Translations under genes and position numbers: made by a program
Part shown: positions 1-8,612 of the stretch, piece after piece
Numbering within the stretch: the stretch's first letter is position 1
Layout: each line of letters opens with the position of its first letter
Notes under the pieces: generated by a model
The model's input: only the letters and a program-made list of their open reading frames with translations
Databases searched by the model: none
What the model was told of the DNA's origin: nothing
Source of the DNA: Anabaena sp. 54
Lineage (GTDB): Bacteria; Cyanobacteriota; Cyanobacteriia; Cyanobacteriales; Nostocaceae
Length of the DNA stretch: 32,401 nt
Assembly: GCA_900299285.1 (NCBI GenBank)
Contig: OMJF01000077.1
Span: 1-32,401 of the forward strand
Direction: 5' to 3'

Positions 1-98
1 AAGGTATGATTTTTTCTCACGCAGAGGCGCTCCAGTCGCAGAGGGTAAGAGTTTCATTTTTTTGATTTTTCAATTTCATACCCCAATTCAGCAACGCC
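1..98 (+). repeat. MITE-like dispersed repeat, copy A (left end outside window)
   Basis: This is the right part of the roughly 110-bp element described at 27939-28049. It has the inner left motif GGTATGA (3-9), the CTCACGCAGAGGCGC block, the inner right motif TCATACC (76-82) and the outer end ATTCAGCAACGCC finishing at 98. The left outer terminal repeat lies before base 1. It has no coding content. Confidence 0.7.
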
Positions 99-111
99 GA
101 ATTAATAATTG

Positions 112-175
112 GGCATTGGTGAATGAAGGTATGATTTTTTCTCACGCAGAGGCGCACAAGACCTCTGAGAGTAAT
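112..175 (+). repeat. MITE-like dispersed repeat, copy B (3'-truncated)
   Basis: The copy begins with the complete left terminal repeat (GGCATTGGTGAATGAAGG, then TATGA) and the CTCACGCAGAGGCGC block, then loses similarity after about 175. The right terminal repeat is missing. It lies 13 bases after copy A in the same orientation, so the two form a degraded tandem. Confidence 0.6.
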
Positions 176-300
176 AATTAGGACTTGCTGAATAAAACAA
201 AACTAAAACCGTTTATTAATAAGCGGATTGCTGATTTTTGTCACAAAAAAGTGCAAGGTTTTGGCTAATGATATCTCAAAACAGTTGCATTTTTCGTTTG

Positions 301-414
301 CAATATCCGTCTCATGGCAGTCTAGTCACGATAAAAATCCTGACATGGGATGATTTTGTAGTTATGGAATTGGCGGATACTGGTATTGGTATCGTCTTTA
401 ATAGCGCCGCATGA
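301..414 (+). pseudogene. Remnant of a histidine-kinase ATP-binding (HATPase_c) domain
   Basis: In the frame starting at 301 the translation runs open to a TGA at 412-414 and contains HGSLVTIKILTWDDFVVMEL followed directly by ADTGIGI. This looks like the end of the N box region, the following beta strands and the DxGxGI G1 box of sensor histidine kinases (typical form: gG.VtI.....~~vvieVaDtGiGI). Similarity stops right after DTGIGI, and no kinase-like reading is seen after it. Upstream the frame stays open but no longer resembles an H box or the start of an N box, so further frameshifts are likely. It is in the same frame as the ATPase at 430, separated from it by one stop. The assignment rests on motif reading by eye. 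Confidence 0.5.
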
Positions 415-429
415 TCATCAGCTTTTATC

Positions 430-3036
430 ATGACTCATAAAATTGAGGTTCAATCTTTTAGGGGACTATCTGCACTCACCGCAGGTAATCGCCTCAAACA
501 AGAAGGATATAATGAGTTATCATCTACCCAACATCGCCAAATCTGGGAAATTGCGCTAGAAATCTTTCAAGAGCCAATTTTTCTGCTTTTATTAGGCTGT
601 GGTATCATTTACTTATTTTTGGGTGATGCTCAGGAAGCTTTAATTTTGTTAGGTTTTATCTTTTTTATTGTCGGCATTAACTTATACCAAGAACAAAAAA
701 CAGAAAAATCACTGGCAGCACTACGGGATCTTTCTAGTCCCCGTGCATTAGTCATTCGTGATGGAAAACGTCAACGCATTGCTGGACGGGAAGTAGTTCG
801 TGAAGATGTGATTGTTTTGTCGGAGGGTGATAGAGTTCCAGCAGATGCTGTGGTGATATGGTCTACCCATTTGAGCATTGATGAATCGCTATTAACTGGG
901 GAATCTTTACCTGTTCGTAAGCAATCTGTCAGGGATACCACTGATTTAGAAAACACTATCAGAAGCACCACACAGCACCGTCCCGGTGGTGAAGATTTGC
1001 CTTTTGTCTATTCGGGAACCCTGATAGTTCAAGGTCAAGGAATCGCCCAAGTCTATGCTACGGGTATGCAGACAGAAATGGGTAAAATTGGTAAGGCTTT
1101 GCAAACTGTAGCACAGGAAGACACGGTTCTGCAACGGGAAACTCGAAAAATTGTGGGTAAATTGACCTTTGCAGCGATCGCTATCTGCGTGGCTGTGATC
1201 GTTATTTACGGTGCAACTAGGGGCGATTGGCTACAGGGACTTTTGGCAGGTTTGGCGCTGGCTATGGCAATTTTACCTAATGAAATTCCTGTAGTATTGG
1301 CAATTTTCCTGGCTTTGGGGGCTTGGAGATTTTCCCAAGCTAGGGTTTTAACTCGGCGTGTCCCTGTGGTAGAAACACTGGGTTCTGCAACTGTTCTTTG
1401 TGTAGATAAAACCGGAACGCTGACTTTTAACCGGATGTCAGTTCAGCAATTATTTGTATATGAATCTACAACTTTAACACCGCAATTTTACGATGTTGCC
1501 CGCCATGAAAGAGAACCACTACCAGAAACTTTCCATGAATTAATTGAATTTGGGATTTTAGCCAGTCGCAAAGACCCCTTCGACCCCATGGAAAAAGCCC
1601 TGAAACAAGTGGGTGATGACTATTTAGCCAGAACAGAACATTTACATCAAGACTGGGAAATACTGCGGGAATATCCCCTGACAGGTGAATTATTGGCCAT
1701 GTCCTGTGTGTGGCAATCTCCAGAGGATAAATTAATAGTTGCTACCAAAGGATCTCCCGAAGCGATCGCAGATCTATGTCATTTTAACACCCAACAAATC
1801 CAAGATTTGCAACAGCAGATTAATCAAATGGCCAGGGCTGGTTTGCGTGTTTTAGGTGTAGCAAAAGTCATTGGACAACATCAAAAAAACAAAACCCTCA
1901 AGTCTCTTCCCCAAGCCCAACATGACTTTGAATTTGCCTTTTTGGGACTGCTAGGTATGGCCGACCCCGTGCGTCCAACTGTAGCCCCAGCCATTGCCGA
2001 GTGTTACACCGCTGGTATACGAGTAGTAATGATTACACGAGATTATCCCGCCACAGCCCAAAATATTGCCCGCCAAATTCGACTAAAACCTGCCACAGAA
2101 GTGATTACCGGGGCAGAACTGGAAAAAATGCCAGAAGCTGAGTTACTATCTCGAATCCAAACCGTAAATATCTTTGCCCGGGTTGTTCCAGAACAAAAAT
2201 TACTGATTGTTAATGCCCTGAAACGCTGCGGTGAAATCGTCGCTATGACCGGAGATGGCGTAAATGATGCCCCAGCCTTAAAAGCCGCAAATATTGGCAT
2301 TGCTATGGGTGAACGGGGAACAGATGTCGCCCGTGAATCTGCGGATTTAGTATTGCTAGATGATGATTTTTCTGCCATTGTCCAATCTGTGAGGTTGGGA
2401 CGGCGAGTATTTGATAACCTGAAAAAAGGCATGGCTTATACTTTGGCGGTTCATATCCCCATTGCAGGGATGTCTTTAATTCCAGTAATATTTCATTGGC
2501 CGCTGGTGCTACTACCTATTCACATTGCTTTTCTACATTTAATTATTGACCCGGCTTGTACTGTAGTATTTGAGGCCGAACCAGAAGAAACTAATATCAT
2601 GCACCGTCCACCACGTAATCCCAGAGAGTCATTATTTAGCCGTCGGACTTTGAAATTAGCATTGCTGCAAGGGGTGAGTGTGTTGGTGGTGCTACTGGTT
2701 GTATTTGCTGTGGCTTTTTATTTTGGACATGGAGAATTTGATGCCCGCACTCTAGCTTTTACTACTCTAATTGTCTCTAACTTGAGTATGATATTAACTA
2801 ATCGTTCTTGGTCGCGGACTATTCCCGAAATGTTACACACTCCTAATGCAGCACTTTGGTGGGTATTGGGTGGTGGTGTGGTGTTTATGGGACTGGTGCT
2901 TTATGTTCCTTTGTTACGCCATTTATTTCGGTTCTCTTTTCTGCATTTTGATGATTTACTAGTTAGTCTTATTTCCGGGGTGTTTAGTATTTTGTGGTTT
3001 GAGGGACTCAAAGTTTGGCGACGCAGATATTCATAA
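430..3036 (+). CDS. P-type cation-translocating ATPase (P2-type, Ca2+/cation ATPase-like)
   Basis: An ATP-driven membrane cation pump of 868 residues, full length for P2 ATPases. Domains in order: N-terminal cation ATPase segment (GNRLKQEGYNEL, about 19-30), M1-M2, actuator domain with TGES (156-159), M3-M4 with a PNEIP kink (283-287), phosphorylation motif DKTGTLT with acceptor Asp326, nucleotide-binding domain, hinge TGDGVNDAP (607-615), then M5-M10. M6 has HLIIDPACTVVFEAEPEE, typical of the bacterial relatives of calcium pumps. The transported ion cannot be fixed: the M4 motif, PEGLP in SERCA and PEEFP in many bacterial relatives (from memory), reads PNEIP here. The usual TGD loop reads TRD (Arg537). 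No clear Shine-Dalgarno precedes the ATG, but the N-terminal domain looks complete, so the start is plausible. It is monocistronic, next to a kinase-like remnant. Confidence 0.93.
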   Translation: MTHKIEVQSFRGLSALTAGNRLKQEGYNELSSTQHRQIWEIALEIFQEPIFLLLLGCGIIYLFLGDAQEALILLGFIFFIVGINLYQEQKTEKSLAALRDLSSPRALVIRDGKRQRIAGREVVREDVIVLSEGDRVPADAVVIWSTHLSIDESLLTGESLPVRKQSVRDTTDLENTIRSTTQHRPGGEDLPFVYSGTLIVQGQGIAQVYATGMQTEMGKIGKALQTVAQEDTVLQRETRKIVGKLTFAAIAICVAVIVIYGATRGDWLQGLLAGLALAMAILPNEIPVVLAIFLALGAWRFSQARVLTRRVPVVETLGSATVLCVDKTGTLTFNRMSVQQLFVYESTTLTPQFYDVARHEREPLPETFHELIEFGILASRKDPFDPMEKALKQVGDDYLARTEHLHQDWEILREYPLTGELLAMSCVWQSPEDKLIVATKGSPEAIADLCHFNTQQIQDLQQQINQMARAGLRVLGVAKVIGQHQKNKTLKSLPQAQHDFEFAFLGLLGMADPVRPTVAPAIAECYTAGIRVVMITRDYPATAQNIARQIRLKPATEVITGAELEKMPEAELLSRIQTVNIFARVVPEQKLLIVNALKRCGEIVAMTGDGVNDAPALKAANIGIAMGERGTDVARESADLVLLDDDFSAIVQSVRLGRRVFDNLKKGMAYTLAVHIPIAGMSLIPVIFHWPLVLLPIHIAFLHLIIDPACTVVFEAEPEETNIMHRPPRNPRESLFSRRTLKLALLQGVSVLVVLLVVFAVAFYFGHGEFDARTLAFTTLIVSNLSMILTNRSWSRTIPEMLHTPNAALWWVLGGGVVFMGLVLYVPLLRHLFRFSFLHFDDLLVSLISGVFSILWFEGLKVWRRRYS

Positions 3037-3156
3037 TCATCCGCTTATTCAAATTCAAATAGCTTGAGATTGTTTGGTTTGTTGTGAAGGGTATGAGTAT
3101 GTCCGGATTATTTAATCAAAAGCAAAAACTTCATGTTAATAATTGAAGAATTATTG

Positions 3157-3187
3157 AACGCAGATAAACGCAGATAAACGCAGATGA
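3157..3187 (+). repeat. Tandem decamer AACGCAGATA x3
   Basis: Three consecutive copies of AACGCAGATA (last copy ending ATG) lie just downstream of the glycosyltransferase stop codon. Related decamer runs occur at 8424-8454 and, inverted, at 16649-16678. This is a dispersed low-complexity repeat family in this genome. Confidence 0.8.
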
Positions 3188-3197
3188 CTTAATGGAT

Positions 3198-4433
3198 TTA
3201 CTTGACTTCTGTTACTCGCCAGCTTAGTTTTAGGTTAACCCAGAAATTCCAAATTGTGGCCACTGCGATCGCTATTAATTTAGCTATATACTGGTTCATA
3301 CCTAAGTTATTGTAAAGAAAATTGACTACTAATGTTTGGATGATTATCCCAGCTAAACAGACGATGTTGAATTTCCAGAATCTTTTGAAACGCTGGCGTT
3401 TTCCTGTCTGTTTTCGGGAAATATCCCCAAATGTCCACAAATCATTCCAAAGAAAATTATTGAGAATTGCTACTTCGGCAGATAAAATTGTACTGCGAGT
3501 TAACCCCAAATTAATCACGGTACGTATGAGGTGAAATATGGTTAAATCTACAAATACGCCACTCAATCCTACCGCACCAAAACGGAGAAATCGCCCAACA
3601 GGAAAGTTTACTTTTTGAGTAATTTTTCCTATTCTTCCAGTGGATACCCGCAATCTGATTAAATGTTGAATATAGTCTAGATATTGTTTCCATGTGACTT
3701 TGCTTTCTCCCTGGCTGCGTTCCCGGAAGATGTAACCAGCTTCACCAATTTCCCTTATTTGTCCCCGGCCAATGACTTCTAACAGAATTTTATATCCTAT
3801 GGGATTAAGTGTGGTATTAGCGATCGCCTTTCGTCGTACCATAAAATAACCACTCATTGGGTCAGATACTCTACCCACAACTTCTGGTAAAATCACCAAT
3901 CCCAACACTTGCGCCCCACGTGATAAAAAGCGTCTAATTACACTCCAGCTACTTACACCACCTCCCTCGACATGACGACTAGCTACTGCTAAATCTGCTC
4001 CCTGTTCAATTTTCTGCCATAATTGGATCAGCACTTCTGGAGGATGTTGCATATCTCCGTCAATTACACCTAATATACTCCCTCTGGCAGCTTGCCAGCC
4101 ACGAATTACCGCCGAAGCTAGTCCCCGTTCTTCTTGACGACGCATGACCCGTAATTGGGGATAATCTGATATGAGATTTTGCGCTACTTCCCATGTCCGG
4201 TCTGGGCTATCATCATCCACTACAATTAGTTCATAATTACCAGGAATAGTTTTATCCAATAACCCACTCAAGATATTAACTACATTTTCGATGTTATCAC
4301 GTTCTTTATATGTAGGAATTACTATAGATAGCAGTATGATATTGTTTTCGTTCTTAGGGTCCTGTGTCAGTTCAGAAATTCTCAATGCACGGCAGGGAAC
4401 TGATAATAGGGAATTTGATGAGTTTGGATTCAT
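3198..4433 (-). CDS. GT2 glycosyltransferase (dolichol-phosphate mannosyltransferase-like) with GtrA domain
   Basis: A 411-residue polyprenyl-phosphate sugar transferase. The N-terminal half is a GT-A fold family 2 domain: SIVIPTYKERDNI (36-48), the nucleotide-binding DDDSPD (73-78) and the metal-binding DGD (125-127, in DGDMQHPP). The C-terminal third, from FLRFGAVGLSGVFVDL onward, is a GtrA-like domain with about four hydrophobic helices, which anchors or flips lipid-linked sugar. This DPM1-GtrA fusion is common in cyanobacteria and is expected to load a sugar (mannose or glucose) onto undecaprenyl or dolichyl phosphate at the cytoplasmic membrane; the exact sugar is not readable. The first 30 or so residues are non-conserved, so a later start is possible. 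No operon partner is adjacent. Confidence 0.9.
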   Translation of the reverse strand: MNPNSSNSLLSVPCRALRISELTQDPKNENNIILLSIVIPTYKERDNIENVVNILSGLLDKTIPGNYELIVVDDDSPDRTWEVAQNLISDYPQLRVMRRQEERGLASAVIRGWQAARGSILGVIDGDMQHPPEVLIQLWQKIEQGADLAVASRHVEGGGVSSWSVIRRFLSRGAQVLGLVILPEVVGRVSDPMSGYFMVRRKAIANTTLNPIGYKILLEVIGRGQIREIGEAGYIFRERSQGESKVTWKQYLDYIQHLIRLRVSTGRIGKITQKVNFPVGRFLRFGAVGLSGVFVDLTIFHLIRTVINLGLTRSTILSAEVAILNNFLWNDLWTFGDISRKQTGKRQRFKRFWKFNIVCLAGIIIQTLVVNFLYNNLGMNQYIAKLIAIAVATIWNFWVNLKLSWRVTEVK

Positions 4434-4471
4434 AAAGTAAGTGGTAAATTTTAAATTGCTAAATTGTTTGT

Positions 4472-4513
4472 AAGTAGTCGTGCAAAATAAATTTCATATT
4501 TAGGAGAGGGAAC
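4472..4513 (+). repeat. 42-bp dispersed repeat, copy 1
   Basis: It begins AAGTAGTCGTGCAAAATAAA and ends TTTAGGAGAGGGAAC. It is identical over 42 bases to the reverse complement of 24786-24827 and closely similar to 9975-10015. It lies upstream of the leftward glycosyltransferase gene. Confidence 0.85.
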
Positions 4514-4619
4514 TCTTAACAGGGAACAGGTAAGGAGTAGAGAGATTTTTGTTTTCAATAACTATAATTGATTCAAGAACTTTGATTCTAATTTCAGTCT
4601 ATTTGTTCTGATTTTACCA

Positions 4620-5258
4620 CTAATTTAACTTCTGGATAAGTGCTTTTGCTTGTTCGGTAATTGCAGACCAATTTTCCTCTAATATCCATTTTTTTGGGAA
4701 TAATTCCCCACTTAAACCTACAGCTATTGCCCCAACTTTTAAAAAATCTTCAGCATTTTCTAAGGTTACACCCCCCGTAGGAATTAAGGGAATATGCCCC
4801 AGGGGTGCTTGTAAACTTTTGATGTAATTAGTTCCTCCCACTGCTTGGACGGGAAACACTTTCACACAAGTGGCACCATAATTCCAAGCGGTAATAATTT
4901 CTGTTGGTGTCAATGCACCGGGAATTATCGGTATATTTGCGGCTACTGCGGTTTTAATCATGACGGGATCAGTATGGGGAGTAAAGAGAAATTGACACCC
5001 ACACGCGATCGCTTCTTGTAATTGCTGGACGTTAAATAAAGTACCAGTACCAATCAGACAGTCCGGTAATTCAGTGCGGAGTTGGGAAATTAACTCTGGT
5101 GCCTGATCACTATTCCAGGTAATTTCAATTAGTCTCATACCCCCAGTTGCCACCGCTAAAGCCATTTTTTTACCCCAGTCCATTTTTGGGGCGCGAACTA
5201 CAGCGATCGCTCGGTGTATTTTTAATTGTGATAACCAAACTTGATTAAGCATTTTCAC
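4620..5258 (-). CDS. eda: KDPG/KHG aldolase (2-dehydro-3-deoxy-phosphogluconate aldolase)
   Basis: A class I aldolase cleaving 2-keto-3-deoxy-6-phosphogluconate to pyruvate and glyceraldehyde-3-phosphate, the last step of the Entner-Doudoroff route; family members also act on 4-hydroxy-2-oxoglutarate. Its 212 residues are the normal size for the TIM-barrel family. Visible motifs are the proton-shuttle Glu45 in LIEITW, GTGTL (70-74), TPHTDP (93-98), IPGALTPTE (112-120), the Schiff-base Lys133 in CVKVFP, and the phosphate-binding PTGGV. Start Met1 or Met3 are both possible. It stands alone, and no 6-phosphogluconate dehydratase is nearby. The MFS gene starts divergently 132 bases away. Confidence 0.92.
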   Translation of the reverse strand: MKMLNQVWLSQLKIHRAIAVVRAPKMDWGKKMALAVATGGMRLIEITWNSDQAPELISQLRTELPDCLIGTGTLFNVQQLQEAIACGCQFLFTPHTDPVMIKTAVAANIPIIPGALTPTEIITAWNYGATCVKVFPVQAVGGTNYIKSLQAPLGHIPLIPTGGVTLENAEDFLKVGAIAVGLSGELFPKKWILEENWSAITEQAKALIQKLN

Positions 5259-5390
5259 TAATACATAGTAATAAATAAAGATGTTCCTCTTTCTGTAATT
5301 TAGACTTCATGAATTTTACGAGCAGTAAGTAAAAAGTCTCATTAATGGTAAAATAACTAAAGTAGCATGAATAAATAAGTTTAATTAACA

Positions 5391-6569
5391 ATGAATCGCA
5401 TTTTTTGGATTACTGCTTTAATTGCCTTTATTAACTCCTTGAGTTTTACAATTTTAATCCCCATTATTTATCTTTATGGTAAACAATTTGGTTTAAATGA
5501 TTTCCAAACTAGTTTATTGTTTTCTACCTACTCTATTGCTCAATTTTTTGCCACTCCTGTAATTGGTAAACTTTCTGATAGATTTGGGCGTAAACCATTA
5601 TTAATAATTAGTTTAGCAGGAACAGTAATTGCTAACACTATAGCCGGTACTACCACAACAGCAATTTTACTATTTTTCGCCAGATTTTTAGATGGAATTA
5701 CCGGGGGAAATGCTGCCGTTGCTCAAGCGGTTATTTCTGATGTCACCATGCAAAAAAATCGCGCTCAAGCCTTTGGAATTTATGGTGCAGCCATGGGATT
5801 AGGCTTTATTATCGGTCCGGTTATTAGTTTATTAGCACAGCAAATTTCTTTAGGAACAGCATTTTTAGTCTCTGGTGCAGTTGCTATGATAGCCATGTTA
5901 ATGACCATATTCTTATTACCAGAAACTTTAGAAAACAAAGCTCCAAAATTTAGTAATATTTTCGATTTAGGATTGGAAAATTTAATTAAAGGGTTTGCTA
6001 TTCCAGGAGTCGGCATTTTACTATTAATTAACTTTTTAACCGGGACAACATTTACCATGTTTACCTATGCCTTTCAACCCTATTTTATTCAAGTTCTACA
6101 TCAAAATAATCAATCTTTAACTCTGCTATTTCTAGTATTTGGCACTTTAGCAGTAATTATGCAGACTTGGGGAATATCGGTTCTCCGTCCTAAATTTAAT
6201 GTCGTCAAGATGTTATTTTTAGGTTTATTCGTTCGCAGTTTATCATTTGTCTTAATGCCCCTTTGGCCTAGTATCACCTATTTTGTCATAGTGAGCATAT
6301 TATTTGCTTTGTTTAATGCCCTCGTTCAACCTATGATTAGTACATTAATTTCTCTTAATGCTAAACCACAAGATCAGGGAACTGTTTTAGGATTAAATTC
6401 ATCTTATTTAAGTATTTCTAATGGTATTGGTCCAGTGATAGCAGGTATGATTGTTAAACAATCCCAACCGATCACTTATGGCTATCCTTTATACATAGCA
6501 GGTATTTTGACGTTTCTGGTTTTGGCCTTAGCAATAGCTACACGCAAAAGATACGGTACTGCTATTTAA
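5391..6569 (+). CDS. MFS transporter, DHA1/TetA-like drug:H+ antiporter
   Basis: A 392-residue inner-membrane transporter with about 12 hydrophobic helices, the usual size for the DHA1 branch of the major facilitator superfamily. The loop 2-3 signature is clear: GKLSDRFGRKPLLI, near residues 59-72. A motif C-like glycine-rich helix 5 (GAAMGLGFIIGPVISLL, about 130-146) is typical of proton-driven exporters. The substrate cannot be inferred; tetracycline-like annotations in this family are rarely tested. It is transcribed divergently from eda and ends before a 219-base spacer. Confidence 0.88.
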   Translation: MNRIFWITALIAFINSLSFTILIPIIYLYGKQFGLNDFQTSLLFSTYSIAQFFATPVIGKLSDRFGRKPLLIISLAGTVIANTIAGTTTTAILLFFARFLDGITGGNAAVAQAVISDVTMQKNRAQAFGIYGAAMGLGFIIGPVISLLAQQISLGTAFLVSGAVAMIAMLMTIFLLPETLENKAPKFSNIFDLGLENLIKGFAIPGVGILLLINFLTGTTFTMFTYAFQPYFIQVLHQNNQSLTLLFLVFGTLAVIMQTWGISVLRPKFNVVKMLFLGLFVRSLSFVLMPLWPSITYFVIVSILFALFNALVQPMISTLISLNAKPQDQGTVLGLNSSYLSISNGIGPVIAGMIVKQSQPITYGYPLYIAGILTFLVLALAIATRKRYGTAI

Positions 6570-6733
6570 TCGGTGAAATATAACCTTTTAACCCATATTA
6601 AAGCAGGATTTAATGAAAATAAGTATTAAATAAACTTAAATAATTGTCAACCAAAATTTATTCATATCCTTGAAAACAATTGTGGAAGCCAGATTTTTAC
6701 TATTTTGTAGAAAATGTTACTTGTTGCAGTATC

Positions 6734-6762
6734 TTGTCAAGAATAGTACCTTCCTGTAATAT
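6734..6762 (+). promoter_or_regulatory. Sigma70-type promoter for the DUF4231 gene
   Basis: TTGTCA (6734-6739), a 17-base spacer and TAATAT (6757-6762) form a near-consensus promoter. The predicted start near 6769 gives a leader of about 20 bases before the ATG at 6789. Confidence 0.6.
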
Positions 6763-6788
6763 AAATTATTGGTTGTAAAAAGTTTACA

Positions 6789-7628
6789 ATGAGTTTTTTC
6801 CCTGATCAATTCAATATTCCAACAATAACTACACCAGGTAAAAATATGCTGTTTTTTTTGAAGTTGATTGATTACTTATTAGCTGCAGTTGCGATCGCAT
6901 CATTTGCTATTATTTATTTTGATTCTAGCAATCAAGAATATGTCATCGCGGCCTCCGTTGCTTTAACCCTTGCTATTGGTTTGTTTATCTTCAATAGACA
7001 ATCAGTAAATAGCGCCAAAAAGAAAGCAGAAAAAAATCAAATGTCAAAAAAAGCTAAACTTTATACCTCTTTGCTAAATAAAGATACGCAATTAGACCAT
7101 AACACAATTTTGCCAGCCCGAGCCAAAGCTTTAGAATATTGTCAAGACTTGATTGACGATTATAAAAGTTCTAGGGATCTTAACAGAACTTTATACTACG
7201 TTTTGCAAATTTCTACGGTTATTTTATCAGGTGTGACACCAATTTTAGTGCTAGTTGATAAATTAGAATCAGGACAGCCGTGGTTAAAATGGCTACCTGT
7301 TATTTGTCCAGCAGTTGCTTCCATTGTGGCTAGTGTCGTCACATCATTTCCCTTTGAAAAAAATTGGATGGCTGCTAATACAGCCGTGGAATTACTAGAA
7401 TCAGAGCAGGAGAAGTTTATTTTAGGAATCACTCCAGCCTATCGTTGTTATGACATTTTAGAGGAAGATAAACAACAACAAAAAATTAGCCAGGCTGTAG
7501 AATTATTTATTAATCAAGTCAATAGCATTCACCTGCCGCAAGTACAACAAAAAACTGATTCAGACTCCGCAAATACAGAAAAACAAGACTCACCAAAACC
7601 CGAAGAAGCAACTACAGAACAAAAGTAG
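6789..7628 (+). CDS. DUF4231 (SLATT-like) four-helix membrane protein
   Basis: A 279-residue membrane protein of unknown function. It shows two N-terminal hydrophobic helices (about 22-43 and 51-69), a Lys-rich cytosolic segment (about 72-95), then the DUF4231 core: an amphipathic helix (RAKALEYCQDLIDDYKSSRD), a paired transmembrane hairpin (about 137-158 and 168-187), and a post-membrane helix FEKNWMAANTAVELLESEQ. The tail is polar (TDSDSANTEKQDSPKPEE). DUF4231 resembles SLATT domains, which elsewhere occur as pore-like effectors beside nucleotide-sensing genes; no such partner is adjacent here, so that role is not claimed. It has its own promoter. Confidence 0.75.
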   Translation: MSFFPDQFNIPTITTPGKNMLFFLKLIDYLLAAVAIASFAIIYFDSSNQEYVIAASVALTLAIGLFIFNRQSVNSAKKKAEKNQMSKKAKLYTSLLNKDTQLDHNTILPARAKALEYCQDLIDDYKSSRDLNRTLYYVLQISTVILSGVTPILVLVDKLESGQPWLKWLPVICPAVASIVASVVTSFPFEKNWMAANTAVELLESEQEKFILGITPAYRCYDILEEDKQQQKISQAVELFINQVNSIHLPQVQQKTDSDSANTEKQDSPKPEEATTEQK

Positions 7629-7631
7629 TCC

Positions 7632-7688
7632 CCCAATAGGGACTAATTGGGTGCAGATTCTGCACCCGAATGTCAGTTATCCCTGACA
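7632..7688 (+). promoter_or_regulatory. Cluster of three hairpins downstream of the DUF4231 gene
   Basis: The inverted repeats are CCCAAT (7632-7637)/ATTGGG (7646-7651), GGGTGCAG (7649-7656)/CTGCACCC (7660-7667) and TGTCAG (7671-7676)/CTGACA (7683-7688). The first two share GGG at 7649-7651 and cannot form fully together. The likely role is transcript end or 3' stabilisation. There is no U-run, so it is not a canonical intrinsic terminator. Confidence 0.6.
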
Positions 7689-7856
7689 TTGCAGTTTAGA
7701 GTCAAAAAATAGCTAGAACAGAAAAAAACTGCACAACAATTAAGGTTTTACGGAATTTACAACAGTCAATCAGGAATTTAGAAGAAAAGATCCACAATGC
7801 CTTAAAATTTGACACTGGGAGCAAAAATATCTGCCGCCCCTGTTCACTGTTAATAT

Positions 7857-7861
7857 AGGAG
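7857..7861 (+). promoter_or_regulatory. Shine-Dalgarno deciding the GTG start of ppa
   Basis: AGGAG lies 7 bases before the GTG at 7869. No ATG start lies in a comparable position, so this site fixes the non-standard start codon. Confidence 0.75.
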
Positions 7862-7868
7862 TCTTGTT

Positions 7869-8381
7869 GTGGATTTATCTCTTATTCCTGCCCAACCCAA
7901 ACCAGGTGTACTTAACGTCTTAATTGAAATTGCTGGTGGGAGTAAAAATAAATATGAATACGATAAGGATTTACAAGCATTTGCCCTAGATCGGGTTCTC
8001 TATTCTTCGGTAAAGTATCCTTATGACTATGGTTTTATACCTAACACCTTGGCTGACGATGGCGATCCTTTAGATGGTATGGTGATCATGGATGAGCCAA
8101 CTTTCCCTGGTTGCATTATTGCTGCTAGACCAATTGGTTTTTTAGAAATGATTGACGGTGGTGATCGTGATGAGAAAATTCTTTGTGTTCCCGTCAAAGA
8201 TCCGCGCTATGCTCATGTAAAGTCCCTCAAAGATGTATCCCCCCACAAATTGGAGGAAATTGCGGAATTTTTCCGTAGTTATAAGAATTTGGAGAAAAAG
8301 GTTACGCAAATTCTCGGTTGGCAAGATGTGGAAAAAGTAGCCTCCTTAGTAGAAAAGTTTATTAAGGCTGCTCAAGGATAA
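7869..8381 (+). CDS. ppa: Inorganic pyrophosphatase (family I)
   Basis: A soluble cytosolic enzyme hydrolysing pyrophosphate to two phosphates, which pulls biosynthetic reactions forward. Its 170 residues match bacterial family I enzymes. Visible motifs are the substrate-binding KYEYDKD (about 28-34), [19 protein letters not shown] (about 52-70) with the metal-binding Asp triad of the DGDPLD signature, and the later KDPRY segment. Translation starts at GTG, preceded by AGGAG at 7-base spacing, and the N-terminal sequence ([13 protein letters not shown]) is as expected for cyanobacterial family members. It is monocistronic. Confidence 0.96.
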   Translation: MDLSLIPAQPKPGVLNVLIEIAGGSKNKYEYDKDLQAFALDRVLYSSVKYPYDYGFIPNTLADDGDPLDGMVIMDEPTFPGCIIAARPIGFLEMIDGGDRDEKILCVPVKDPRYAHVKSLKDVSPHKLEEIAEFFRSYKNLEKKVTQILGWQDVEKVASLVEKFIKAAQG

Positions 8382-8401
8382 TCTAGCATTTACCATGCGA
8401 G

Positions 8402-8467
8402 TGAGGTACAAAAGGTCAGAATTAAACGCAGATAAACACGGATAAACACAGATGATTTTGTACCTCA
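8402..8467. repeat. 66-bp element with perfect 12-bp inverted ends
   Basis: TGAGGTACAAAA (8402-8413) and TTTTGTACCTCA (8456-8467) are exact inverted repeats. They enclose a decamer run of the AACGCAGATA family (8424-8454). No clear target duplication is seen. It lies between ppa and panD and may fold into a long hairpin in RNA. Confidence 0.65.
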
Positions 8468-8612
8468 TTAGACAAGGATTCGCTATATAATCTGGGTAAT
8501 GGTAATATCAATTACTAATTACCCCCTAAATCAATAATTGTGGAATCATTAATCACAAATATTGATCTGAGTTGGAAAAATCTTCCTGGTTGCAAAAAAA
8601 TTTTTAATCCCA

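Noticed and set aside
2043..2432. 129-codon open frame antisense to the ATPase
   Set aside because: It lies opposite the conserved hinge region of the ATPase and has no protein-like features of its own.
6789..7628. SLATT-type defence effector
   Set aside because: No nucleotide cyclase, nuclease or other defence gene is adjacent; the neighbours are housekeeping genes.
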